Assembly: GCA_052386775.1 (NCBI GenBank)
Contig: JBQTJV010000380.1
Location: 1-12,717 of the forward strand
Source: DSOT01 sp052386775
GTDB taxonomy: Bacteria; Pseudomonadota; Gammaproteobacteria; Burkholderiales; SG8-41
Direction of reading: 5' to 3'
Length of the DNA: 12,717 nucleotides
Below, in pieces: positions 1-6,518 of the stretch; position 1 is the first letter of the stretch; every line of letters begins with the position of its first letter. Position numbers and translations under genes: made by a program. A model generated the notes under the pieces. That model had not been told where the DNA came from, did no database searches, and was given only the letters and a program-made list of their open reading frames with translations.

Positions 1-638
1 CGGCTCGCGATGAGGTTCTTGGTCCAATGGTGATTGGGCGCGCCCGGAAGATCTGTCACCTTGACGCCTGGCGCATCGATCCGCGTGGCGCCTTCTTTGT
101 ACGGGAAGCGCACGACTGCGTCGCAATAGGCCACAAATAGCTCGCTCCCGACGAGTGCCATGCCGAACGGCGACTACAGGCCTTGCAGGAATACCGACCG
201 CAGCTCCGCGACCCCGTCGCCGTCGGCATCGCGCAAGAGCGTGATGCGATTTGCACTCGGCGAACCGGACCCGGCTTTTTTCATGAAGAACTTCATGATG
301 CGGTCCCTGAGACCGCCTTGCGCTTTCTTCGGCGGCGCGTCGCTTTCGGCGACCAGCACGTCGCCGTTGGGCAGCACGTGGAGCCAGCGCGGGTGGTCGA
401 GCCCGGTTGCCAGTGCGGTCACGACCAGGTCCGAGGCGGCGACCGGCCTCGCCCCCTCGGGCCAGCCTCTGGCCGGCGCAATTTCGACGGTGGGAATGAA
501 CGTCTGGTTGGGCGGCGGCAGCGTGGGTTCGGGGCCGACTCCCGCCGAAAACGGCAGCTTCGCCGTGTCGCCACACGCCGCGAGCGCCATGGCGATCAGG
601 GCCGCGACGGTGAACTGTGTCGTGCGTAGTGCAGGCAT
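1..638 (-). pseudogene. PQQ-dependent sugar dehydrogenase (sorbosone dehydrogenase family), interrupted by an in-frame stop; 3' end outside window
   Basis: The family comprises periplasmic beta-propeller enzymes that oxidise sugars or related alcohols and aldehydes with PQQ. The ATG at 638-636 begins a lipoprotein signal peptide: Arg-5, a hydrophobic run, then lipobox LAAC with the acceptor Cys at residue 22. Typical family segments follow: GLDHPRWLHVLPNGDVLVAE, the charged FMKKAGSG loop, then ANRITLLRDADGDGVAE. After FLQGL the frame meets TAG at 176-174 and continues without a shift as SPFGMALVGSELFVAY, AVVRFPY and NHHWTKNLIA to the window edge. Both halves match the same family in the same frame, so this is one gene with one nonsense codon. 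As read, only 154 residues would be made. An ATG five codons after the stop (162-160) could restart translation but would lack the export signal. It could be a real pseudogene, a recent mutation or a consensus error. No strong Shine-Dalgarno precedes the start. Family assignment is confident; the true fate of the gene is uncertain. Confidence 0.8.
174..176 (-). other. In-frame amber (TAG) codon inside the sugar dehydrogenase reading frame
   Basis: Reading the minus strand, the codons are ctg (Leu), TAG, tcg (Ser), ccg (Pro), ttc (Phe). Homologues have a sense codon immediately before the SPFGMAL motif. A single base change from a Tyr, Gln, Trp, Ser, Leu, Glu or Lys codon would give TAG. No frame change occurs on either side. 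Confidence 0.9.
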
Positions 639-713
639 GGAAATCCGCAGTTGCGCGTACAGCGTCTGGCACGGTTCGCCCAGGTCGAGTTCCCTTTCGC
701 CCGTTATGGCTTG

Positions 714-742
714 TTGATAAGCTTGCTGCAGCACAATAACGT
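714..742 (+). promoter_or_regulatory. Possible sigma-70-type promoter for the serine hydrolase gene
   Basis: TTGATA at 714-719 (five of six to the -35 consensus), a 17-bp spacer, then TAACGT at 737-742 (weak -10). Transcription would begin about 20 nt before the ATG at 769, leaving room for the GGAAG at 761-765. The -10 is poor, so confidence is low. Confidence 0.25.
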
Positions 743-768
743 AATGCCTTACGCTAAAACGGAAGACT

Positions 769-1962
769 ATGAACGCCCCCTTTCCACTTTCCGAACCGCG
801 TACGCTCGGATTCCTGCCCGAGCGATTGAAACGCATCGAGTCCGCCTTCAACGCCGAGATTGCAGCCGGCACACTGCCCGGCGCGGTGCTGGCGATCGCG
901 CGCAATGGCAAGCTTGGCTATTTCGAGTCGTTCGGCCACCTCGATCCGGCGGCGCGCACGCCGATGCCGAGGGATGCGATCTTCAGCATCGCCTCGATGA
1001 CGAAACCGCTCGTCACCGTCGGGGCGCTCATGCTGTGCGAGGAAGGCAGGATGATGGTGAACGAGCCGGTCGCAAAATATCTGCCGCAGATCGGCCGCAT
1101 GCAGCTCGCCGCGCAATGCGACGGGATGGCCAGCCTCGCATCCGCGCGCGCGATGACGATCGAGGACTTGATGCGCCACACGGCCGGCGTGAGCTATGGG
1201 CGCGGCAACACGCCGCTCCATGCGCGCTATCCGGTGTCCTCCGACAGCGCCGCGACGCAATGGACGGGCCCGGAATTCCTCGAGCATCTCGCCACGCTGC
1301 CGCTCCATTACCCGCCGGGCGCGGCCTGGGAATACAGCCTGGGCTTCGACGTGCTCGGCCTCGCGATCGAGGCGGTGGCCGGCATGCCGCTCGCGCGTTA
1401 TCTCGATGAGCGCATCTTCTCGCCGCTCGGCATGGTCGATACGTCTTTTGCCGTGCCGCCCGACAAGGTGGCGCGCTATGCCCGGGCGCTGCCCGAGGAC
1501 CCGGTCACGCGTGAGCCGCAGAAGCTGCGCGACGGCACCACGCCGCACAAGTTCGATTGCGGGGGCGGCTGCGCGGTCTCCAGTGCCGGCGATTACCTGC
1601 GCTTTGCGCAGATGCTGCTCGACGGGGGCGAATGGAATGGGGTCCGGATACTCGGGCGCAAAACGGTGGAATACATGACATCCGACCACATCGCGCCGGG
1701 CATCGATGTCACCAGGTTGAACGAATGGCCCAACCTTCATGGCTACGGCTTCGGGCTGGGCGTGGCCGTGCGGCGCGGCGCCGGACTGGGCGGCATGCCG
1801 AGCAGTGCCGGCGAATTCCACTGGGCCGGCTCGACCGGGACTTACTTCTGGGTGGACCCCGCGGAGCGGCTGGCGGTTGTCTTCATGGCCCACGCTCCCG
1901 GGACGATCCGCTATTACCACCGGCAGTTGCTCCACGCTTTAGTGTTGCAGGCGCTCGAATAG
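769..1962 (+). CDS. Serine hydrolase, class C beta-lactamase / EstB-like family
   Basis: This 397-residue protein is a penicillin-binding-protein-fold hydrolase, most likely an esterase or peptidase-type enzyme rather than a true beta-lactamase. Residues 73-80, SIASMTKP, hold the SxxK motif with nucleophile Ser76 and Lys79. The second motif is Tyr189-Ser-Leu in AAWEYSLGFD, with the Tyr-Ser arrangement common in EstB-type esterases. The third, KTG-like position is HWAGSTGTYFWVDP, with His351 replacing Lys, also typical of the esterase branch. HTAGVSYG near 137-144 and LGMVDTSF near 220-227 are family landmarks. No signal peptide is visible, so a cytoplasmic location is likely. The ATG at 769 has GGAAG only three bases upstream, a short spacing, but the protein starts at the usual place relative to LPERLKRIESAF. 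It is divergent from the sugar dehydrogenase and 61 bp from the next gene. The substrate cannot be told from sequence. Confidence 0.9.
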   Translation: MNAPFPLSEPRTLGFLPERLKRIESAFNAEIAAGTLPGAVLAIARNGKLGYFESFGHLDPAARTPMPRDAIFSIASMTKPLVTVGALMLCEEGRMMVNEPVAKYLPQIGRMQLAAQCDGMASLASARAMTIEDLMRHTAGVSYGRGNTPLHARYPVSSDSAATQWTGPEFLEHLATLPLHYPPGAAWEYSLGFDVLGLAIEAVAGMPLARYLDERIFSPLGMVDTSFAVPPDKVARYARALPEDPVTREPQKLRDGTTPHKFDCGGGCAVSSAGDYLRFAQMLLDGGEWNGVRILGRKTVEYMTSDHIAPGIDVTRLNEWPNLHGYGFGLGVAVRRGAGLGGMPSSAGEFHWAGSTGTYFWVDPAERLAVVFMAHAPGTIRYYHRQLLHALVLQALE

Positions 1963-1974
1963 CGCGGAACTGAG

Positions 1975-2015
1975 CCTCGCGACCGGCTTCTAACCTCGAC
2001 GGTCCACGCGAGGAG
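1975..2015 (+). promoter_or_regulatory. Inverted repeat overlapping the ribosome-binding site of the DUF2231 gene
   Basis: CCTCGCG (1975-1981) and CGCGAGG (2007-2013) are perfect 7-bp complements with a 25-nt loop. The right arm covers the first bases of GAGGAG (2010-2015), the Shine-Dalgarno of the gene starting at 2024. If transcription reads through from the serine hydrolase, folding could mask that site. It may also be chance in GC-rich DNA. Confidence 0.25.
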
Positions 2016-2023
2016 ATTGCACC

Positions 2024-2548
2024 ATGATCAGTCGGGCGAGCATTGCCGGTCATCCCATCCATCCCATGCTGGTGCCCATCCCGATCGGGCTTTTCGTCTT
2101 TTCCCTGGTGGCCGATATCGCGGTCTATCTCGGCTGGGTCGGGGCGTGGCCCGCCGTCGCGCTCTACTGCATCGGCGGAGGCATCGTCGGCGCGTTCCTT
2201 GCGGCGGCATTCGGTCTGGTGGACCTCCTGTCGCTGCGCGACGACCGCGCCAAGAAAACCGGCGTGGCGCACATGGTGATCAATCTGATCGTGGTCACGC
2301 TTTACATCGTCAACTTCTGGCTGCGCTACCAGGGCGAGCCGATCGATGGCATCCCCGGGACACTGTCGATCGTGGCGGTCCTGATGCTGATGGTATCCGG
2401 TTGGCTCGGCGGGCACCTCGTGTACATGCTCGGCGTAGGGGTGACGCCGGCACTCGGGCGACCGCTGATCGACCGCCGCAAGAGCAGCGTCTCCGTGCCG
2501 CAGGAGCGGCGCCGGATCCACACCAGCCAGCCTATCGGTCAGCATTAG
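2024..2548 (+). CDS. DUF2231 domain integral membrane protein
   Basis: This 174-residue inner-membrane protein of unknown biochemical role belongs to the DUF2231 family. The diagnostic N-terminal motif is HPIHPMLVPIPIGLFVFSLV at residues 10-29. Four hydrophobic segments are visible at about 15-35, 43-66, 84-101 and 113-138. The loop after the second, LLSLRDDRAKKTG, and the GVAHMVINLIVVTLY stretch also fit the family. The C-terminal tail from about 145 is hydrophilic and Arg/Ser/Gln-rich, probably cytoplasmic. The start is well set: GAGGAG at 2010-2015, eight bases before the ATG. It follows the serine hydrolase by 61 bp on the same strand and may share its transcript, but no functional link is apparent. 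Some family members have been linked to haem or redox proteins; nothing here shows that. Confidence 0.9.
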   Translation: MISRASIAGHPIHPMLVPIPIGLFVFSLVADIAVYLGWVGAWPAVALYCIGGGIVGAFLAAAFGLVDLLSLRDDRAKKTGVAHMVINLIVVTLYIVNFWLRYQGEPIDGIPGTLSIVAVLMLMVSGWLGGHLVYMLGVGVTPALGRPLIDRRKSSVSVPQERRRIHTSQPIGQH

Positions 2549-2565
2549 CTGTCAGCGGCGCGAGC

Positions 2566-2579
2566 GTCGGTTAGCCGAC
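2566..2579 (+). terminator. Small stem-loop just after the DUF2231 gene, possible terminator
   Basis: GTCGG, TTAG loop, CCGAC form a perfect 5-bp hairpin 17 bases after the stop codon. No T-run follows, so intrinsic termination is doubtful; it could merely protect a 3' end. Confidence 0.2.
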
Positions 2580-2744
2580 CCGCGTAGCCTGAAACCGCCA
2601 AAAAACCCGCTGCACGGTGGGCGAAGCATGGGCTCGTCCCGGACGAGTGTGCGCATTCGGTTCTGGCCGAACTGATTGCATTCACGGAACGCAAGCGGCG
2701 TGAGAACTCACCCGAAATCGCGACCGTTGTAGCGATCCAGCGAC

Positions 2745-2773
2745 TCGACAACACCGTTGTCATTCTCCATCAT
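2745..2773 (+). promoter_or_regulatory. Possible promoter for the small hypothetical gene at 2799
   Basis: TCGACA at 2745-2750 (five of six to -35), a 17-bp spacer, then CATCAT at 2768-2773 (four of six to -10). A start near 2780 leaves about 19 nt of leader containing the AGGAG at 2789-2793. This supports the ATG at 2799 over the upstream TTG at 2757, which lies before the predicted transcript start. Confidence 0.3.
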
Positions 2774-2798
2774 AGTGCGCTGTCGCGCAGGAGCCGCA

Positions 2799-3047
2799 AT
2801 GGTTATCGAGTTGAACCTTCATAAAATGTCGGTGCCGCAGTTGACGCAATACGTCCGCGACAGGTGCATTGAGTACGGCACGGTAGAGAACATCACGGTG
2901 CACCTTTATCCTCTTGTAGAAGGCCGCGACCGGCCATTTGCCATCGTGCAAATGTCCTCTTCGGAAGAGAACGCTCGGCTTAGAAACACGATTGGCGACG
3001 GCTATTTTGCGGGCGGCGTTTGCATTAACCTCGTCCACAAGGCGTGA
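2799..3047 (+). CDS. Small hypothetical protein (82 aa), function unknown
   Basis: I do not recognise this protein. The ATG at 2799 is chosen because AGGAG (2789-2793) sits five bases upstream; a TTG at 2757 in the same frame has no such site. The 82 residues have mixed alpha/beta character: an opening strand MVIELNLHKM, a helix LTQYVRDRCIEYG, a strand NITVHLYPLV, then a charged turn. A second strand, PFAIVQMSS, leads to a helix, SEENARLRNTIGDG, and a final strand GGVCINLVH. This beta-alpha-beta-beta-alpha-beta order, with aromatic FAIVQM in the third strand, resembles a small ferredoxin-like or RRM-like fold, but that is only inference from pattern. No signal peptide, membrane segment or metal motif is visible. 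Base use looks less GC-rich than the flanking genes. It stands alone, 81 bp before the dehydrogenase. Confidence 0.7.
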   Translation: MVIELNLHKMSVPQLTQYVRDRCIEYGTVENITVHLYPLVEGRDRPFAIVQMSSSEENARLRNTIGDGYFAGGVCINLVHKA

Positions 3048-3094
3048 CCCGCGTTCGGCCACAAAACCGCCCGCCCGCTCGCCTTTGTCTTGTA

Positions 3095-3100
3095 TATAGT
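3095..3100 (+). promoter_or_regulatory. Possible -10 element (TATAGT) upstream of the dehydrogenase/Bug unit
   Basis: TATAGT matches the -10 consensus at five of six positions in an otherwise GC-rich 81-bp gap. Transcription would start near 3107, just before the GAGGAG ribosome-binding site (3115-3120). No convincing -35 is seen at normal spacing. Confidence 0.25.
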
Positions 3101-3128
3101 TGCCTCTTTTTTCCGAGGAGCGGCGGTT

Positions 3129-4019
3129 ATGGGGGAGTGCGTAGGCATCGTCGGCATGGGGCTCATGGGGCAGGCGTTCGTTCATCACCTGCTCGAGTCC
3201 GGTTTCCAGGTTCAAGGCTACGACCTCAACGAGCGCAGCATGGCGAAGCTGCACGAACGGGGCGGCACGCCGGCCGAGTCGCCTGCCGCTGCGGCGCGCG
3301 GCGCCCGCTGGCTGATCACGTCGTTGCCGAACAGCGACATCGTGCGTGAGGTCGCGCTCGGCGCAAACGGTATCGCGGAAGGCGCGGCACACGGCCTCAT
3401 CGTGGCCGATACGTCCACCTCGCGCCCCGAGGATTCCGACAAACTCGGCGTCGAGCTGGCGAAGCGCGGCGTCCGTTTTCTCGACGCTTGCGTGAGCGGT
3501 ACCAGCGCCATGGCGTGGAAAAAGGATCTGATCGTCATTGCCGGCGGCGCCGCGGAAGATTTCGAGGCGGCAAAACCGCTCTTTGCGGGATTCAGCCGTG
3601 CGGCGTACCACATGGGGCCGGTCGGCTCGGGCGCGCTCACCAAGCTCATCATCAATCTCGTGCTGTTCGGCAACCGGCTGGCGCTCGCCGAAGGCCTCGT
3701 GCTCGGGATGAAAGCGGGCATGGCGGGCGAAAGCCTGCTTCGCGTGCTGCAGGACGGCGCGTGCAGCTCCAAGACGATGATCGACAAAGGCCCGAAGATG
3801 CTGAACGCCGACTACACGCCCGAAGGCCAGGTCAAGATCTCGCTCAAGGACGGGCGGCTTGCGATGGAGCAGGGGATACGGCTCGGCGCACCGATGTTCG
3901 TCGGCAGCCTGTGGACGCAAATCCAGCAGGCGGCCTATCAGCAGGGGCTCGCCGACATGGACAGCGTTGCTTTCATCGAGGTGCTGCGCGGGCTCGCGGG
4001 ACTGCCAAAGCGCGTGTGA
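3129..4019 (+). CDS. NAD(P)-dependent oxidoreductase, 3-hydroxyisobutyrate dehydrogenase (beta-hydroxyacid dehydrogenase) family
   Basis: This 296-residue cytoplasmic enzyme should oxidise a beta-hydroxyacid to its semialdehyde, or run the reverse reduction. The Rossmann loop is GIVGMGLMGQAF with GMGLMG at residues 9-14. Asp32 at the end of the second strand (GYDLNERS) hints at NAD, while the following Asn/Arg leave NADP possible. The substrate-binding DTSTSRP (94-100) and LDACVSGTSAMAWKKDL blocks are present, the latter with a Trp-Lys-Lys variation after the usual Gly-Thr. The catalytic lysine is Lys172 in GSGALTKLIINL. The C-terminal all-helical dimerisation half is complete and family length is normal. 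The ATG at 3129 has GAGGAG eight bases upstream; an in-frame TTG at 3090 would add residues before the Rossmann strand and is less likely. It lies 76 bp before a Bug solute-binding gene. This pairing is frequent in Burkholderiales and suggests organic-acid use. The substrate is unknown. Confidence 0.9.
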   Translation: MGECVGIVGMGLMGQAFVHHLLESGFQVQGYDLNERSMAKLHERGGTPAESPAAAARGARWLITSLPNSDIVREVALGANGIAEGAAHGLIVADTSTSRPEDSDKLGVELAKRGVRFLDACVSGTSAMAWKKDLIVIAGGAAEDFEAAKPLFAGFSRAAYHMGPVGSGALTKLIINLVLFGNRLALAEGLVLGMKAGMAGESLLRVLQDGACSSKTMIDKGPKMLNADYTPEGQVKISLKDGRLAMEQGIRLGAPMFVGSLWTQIQQAAYQQGLADMDSVAFIEVLRGLAGLPKRV

Positions 4020-4039
4020 ACACAGGCGCGTGCGCGTTG

Positions 4040-4048
4040 TGCTATCGT
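4040..4048 (+). promoter_or_regulatory. Possible extended -10 element upstream of the Bug gene
   Basis: TG-C-TATCGT has the TGn extension plus a four-of-six -10 hexamer, 47 bases before the ATG at 4096. It could give the binding-protein gene its own transcript in addition to read-through from the dehydrogenase. No good -35 accompanies it. Confidence 0.25.
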
Positions 4049-4095
4049 CATCGGGCACAGGCAGTTGACCGTGTGACGTAGCCGGAGGAGGACGC

Positions 4096-5082
4096 ATGCA
4101 CGCGCATCGAACAGGCTGCATTGTCGCCGTTGCAATCATGATGGCCGGCGCGCTCACCACGGCGCACGCAGCGGAAATCGAATACCCCACCCGACCGATC
4201 CGCATCATCGTCCCCTATCCGCCGGGCGGTTCCACCGATCCCACCGCGCGCGCATTCGGCAATTGGCTGTCCGACAAATTCGGCGTGTCAGTGGTGATCG
4301 ACAACCGGCCGGGCGCGGGTGCAACCATCGGCCATGGGCTTGCCGCGAAGGCGACGCCGGATGGCTATACGCTGCTGCTCGGGACCTCGGGCGGGCTGGT
4401 GACCGGCCCGGCGTTCGGCGCCAAGCTGCCCTACGACCCGGTGCGGGATTTCGCACCGATCGGGCTCGGGGTCTACGTGCCGTTTCTGCTCGTGGTGCAT
4501 GCGGGCGTTCCGGCGAAGAACGTGACTGAACTGGTCGCATCGGTGAAGACGCAGCCGGCGAAATTCAACTTCGGCTCGCCGGGCACCGGGACACCGAATC
4601 ACCTCGGCATCGAATTGCTCAATGCCATGACCGGCGCGCGCTTCGTGCACGTGCCGTACAAGGGCGGCGGGCCGGCGATGGTGGATCTCTTGGCCGGCCG
4701 CATCCAGGCGCTGTTCGGCGGCATTCCCTACTGCCAGCCGCAGATCGCTGCTGGCAAAATTCGCGCAATCGGCATCGGCCATCCCACGCGGGTGCGTTCG
4801 ATGCCCGATATCCCCGCCATCGCCGAGACGTTTGCGGGCTTTAATAACACGACATGGTTCGCATTGCTCGCGCCGGCGGGAACGCCCAGGGCGGTCATCA
4901 ACAGAGTGAACGCCGAGATGAAACGGGCACTCGCTGACACCGCGTTTCGCAAGTACCTCGAGTCGATAGGCGTGGAGCCGGCGAGCAGCACGCCGAAAGA
5001 GCTGGGCAACATGATCCGCAGCGAACTGGCGCGCTGGACCAAGGTCATCAAGGACGCCGGCATCCAGCCCAATCCCTCATAA
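4096..5082 (+). CDS. Tripartite tricarboxylate transporter (TTT) substrate-binding protein, Bug family
   Basis: This 328-residue periplasmic binding protein belongs to the Bug (TctC-like) family, which captures carboxylates and other small organic compounds. The Sec signal peptide runs from Met1 to about Ala26 (hydrophobic IVAVAIMMAGAL, then AHA-A). The mature start has the hallmark YPTRPIRIIVPYPPGGSTD, whose backbone and Asp shape the ligand pocket, followed by PTARAFG. Other family segments are VIDNRPGAGATIGHG, AKATPDGYTLLLGTSG, FVHVPYKGGGPAMVDLLAGR, IPYCQPQIAAGKIRAIGI and the C-terminal RWTKVIKDAGIQ. Length is normal. GGAGGAGG at 4084-4091 gives a strong, unambiguous start. No TctA/TctB membrane genes are in the window, so this is an orphan binding protein, as is common in Burkholderiales. 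It probably forms a unit with the dehydrogenase 76 bp upstream. The ligand cannot be predicted. Confidence 0.93.
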   Translation: MHAHRTGCIVAVAIMMAGALTTAHAAEIEYPTRPIRIIVPYPPGGSTDPTARAFGNWLSDKFGVSVVIDNRPGAGATIGHGLAAKATPDGYTLLLGTSGGLVTGPAFGAKLPYDPVRDFAPIGLGVYVPFLLVVHAGVPAKNVTELVASVKTQPAKFNFGSPGTGTPNHLGIELLNAMTGARFVHVPYKGGGPAMVDLLAGRIQALFGGIPYCQPQIAAGKIRAIGIGHPTRVRSMPDIPAIAETFAGFNNTTWFALLAPAGTPRAVINRVNAEMKRALADTAFRKYLESIGVEPASSTPKELGNMIRSELARWTKVIKDAGIQPNPS

Positions 5083-5114
5083 AAATCCCGTCCGTTTACG
5101 GAGCGTCCTGCGTC

Positions 5115-5184
5115 GGAAAAGGGATCAGGGTCGATTTCCCTGTAGCGGCCAGGGAAATCGGAAAATCGACCCAGCTCCTTTTCC
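5115..5184. repeat. Compound inverted repeat between convergent genes (REP-like element and/or bidirectional terminator)
   Basis: Two nested pairings share sequence. The inner stem is perfect: CGATTTCCCTG (5132-5142) with CAGGGAAATCG (5150-5160), an 11-bp stem and 7-nt loop. The outer pairings are GGAAAAGG (5115-5122) with CCTTTTCC (5177-5184), and GGGTCGATTT (5128-5137) with AAATCGACCC (5163-5172). The segment GATTT can therefore pair in two alternative ways. The right end touches the TAG stop of the sigma factor gene, and the left end lies 32 bases after the Bug stop. The GGTC-GATTT-CC theme resembles sequences I recall near REP-associated (RAYT) transposases, though no transposase is present. 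No long T-run follows either arm. Confidence 0.7.
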
Positions 5185-6404
5185 TACAACGCGCGCAAGC
5201 GACGCTCGAGAAAGCGGCGCTCCGGCTCCTGCTGCGTCAGCGCGAGCGCGCGCTCGTATGCCAGGCGCGCATCCTCATGGCGCCCCAGCCGGCGACACAT
5301 TTCCGCTCGAGCCGAGTGCGCGAGGTGATAGTCGGCAAGATCACCGCCCTGGAGGATTTCGTCGATCAACTCGAGTCCCGCGGCAGGTCCATCGCGCATT
5401 GCTATGGCGACCGCTCGGTTGAGCGCGATGACGGGAGAACGATCGGCGCGTGCCAGCACGTCATAGAGGGCGACGATCTGGGCCCAGTCGGTGGCCGCGG
5501 CAGTCGGCACTTCGGCGTGCACGGCAGCAATGGCCGCCTGCAGCGTGTACGGACCGAATCTCCGCGTGGCGAGCGCGCGCTCCACCAGCGCAGTGCCTTC
5601 GGCAATGTATTCGCGATTCCACAGCGAGCGATCCTGTTGCTCGAGCAGAATGAGATCGCCGTCCGCGGTCGTGCGCGCGTCGCGTCGCGACTCCTGCAGC
5701 AGCATGAGCGCGAGCAGTCCCATCGCCTCGGGCTCGGGAAGCAGTTCGACCAGCAGCCGGCCGAGCCGGATCGCCTCGCCCGACAGATCGTGGCGTGTGA
5801 CCGAGGCGCCCGATGAAGCGGAATAGCCCTCGTTGAACACGAGATAAATCACGCGCAGCACTGCATCGAGCCGCTCGGGTAATGCTTCGCGCGCCGGCAC
5901 TTCGTAGGGAATGCCGGCATCGCGAATCTTCGCCTTGGCGCGCACGATGCGCTGAGCCAGCGTTGGCGCACCGGTCAGAAATGCGCGCGCGATTTCCTCG
6001 GTCGTCAGCCCGCACACTTCGCGCAACGTGAGCGCCACCTGCGCATCGGCGGTCAGTGCGGGATGGCAGCAGGTGAAGACGAGCCGCAATCGGTCGTCTT
6101 CGACGCTTTCGGGGTCCGTGTCCGGAGCTTCGACCGCCAGCGATTCGACGTGGTCGATGTGATCGTCCAGCGGGTCGAATCGAGCGCGGCGGCGGATGGC
6201 ATCGATTGCCTTGAAGCGGCCAGTGGAGACCAGCCATGCGCGCGGATTGTCGGGAAGACCTTCCTTCGGCCACTGCTCGAGCGCCGCGCGAAACGCTTCG
6301 TGCAGCGCTTCTTCCGCAAGATCGAAGTCGCCGAGGAGGCGAATCAGCGTCGCGAGGACACGGCGCGATTCGGCGCGGTAGACCGCATCGACCGCGCGGG
6401 ACAT
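5184..6404 (-). CDS. ECF RNA polymerase sigma factor, ECF42-like (DUF6596 and C-terminal helical repeat)
   Basis: This 406-residue regulator directs RNA polymerase to a small set of promoters. Sigma region 2 spans about residues 5-77, with LLGDFDLAEEALHEAFRAAL and NPRAWLVSTGRFKAIDAIRR. Region 4 spans about 105-160, with the helix-turn-helix ALTLREVCGLTTEEIARAFL. The DUF6596 stretch follows (about 175-275) with the typical LVFNEGYSAS, LLPEPEAMGLLALMLL, DGDLILLEQQDRSLWNR and IAEGTALVERAL. The last 90 residues form TPR-like helices (ALNRAVAIAMRDGPAAGLELID, GRHEDARLAYERALAL). Long ECFs of this kind usually control themselves through this extension instead of an anti-sigma factor. The ATG at 6404 is preferred because GAAGG lies about seven bases upstream; ATGs at 6428 and 6500 lack that. 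The usual DGPF/YCII partner gene is not seen. It is divergent from an LpxR-family gene; the intervening 262 bases may hold promoters for both. Confidence 0.9.
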   Translation of the reverse strand: MSRAVDAVYRAESRRVLATLIRLLGDFDLAEEALHEAFRAALEQWPKEGLPDNPRAWLVSTGRFKAIDAIRRRARFDPLDDHIDHVESLAVEAPDTDPESVEDDRLRLVFTCCHPALTADAQVALTLREVCGLTTEEIARAFLTGAPTLAQRIVRAKAKIRDAGIPYEVPAREALPERLDAVLRVIYLVFNEGYSASSGASVTRHDLSGEAIRLGRLLVELLPEPEAMGLLALMLLQESRRDARTTADGDLILLEQQDRSLWNREYIAEGTALVERALATRRFGPYTLQAAIAAVHAEVPTAAATDWAQIVALYDVLARADRSPVIALNRAVAIAMRDGPAAGLELIDEILQGGDLADYHLAHSARAEMCRRLGRHEDARLAYERALALTQQEPERRFLERRLRAL

Positions 6405-6512
6405 GTTCTGGCCTTCAGCGCTCGCCATGGCGGAATTGTACTCAGCAGCACCTCTGCAAAGAAACCTGTGGTTCGACTTAGAAAACATGCTGCCTGCCAA
6501 ATGGACGCATAC

Positions 6513-6518
6513 TACAAT
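6513..6518 (+). promoter_or_regulatory. Possible -10 element (TACAAT) for the first LpxR-family gene
   Basis: TACAAT matches the consensus at five of six positions. It lies in the 262-bp gap between the divergent sigma factor and LpxR-family genes, with only a weak -35 (CTGCCT, 6490-6495). If used, the transcript would carry a GC-rich leader of roughly 140 nt. That leader contains GGTCGG (6529-6534) complementary to CCGACC (6560-6565), around the palindrome GGCGCGCC (6548-6555). Confidence 0.25.

Noticed and set aside
754..1935. Long open frame on the minus strand opposite the serine hydrolase
   Set aside because: It is rich in Arg, His and Ala with no recognisable motif and mirrors the strongly supported hydrolase frame. 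Antisense openness is expected in GC-rich DNA.
2545..2763. 72-codon minus-strand open frame in the gap after the DUF2231 gene
   Set aside because: No Shine-Dalgarno and a Ser/Arg/Ala-rich composition. The plus-strand reading of the same DNA looks more protein-like, though it lacks a start.
2760..4208. Long minus-strand open frame spanning the small gene, dehydrogenase and Bug start
   Set aside because: It crosses three supported plus-strand starts, lacks domain motifs and has a low-complexity Arg/His composition.
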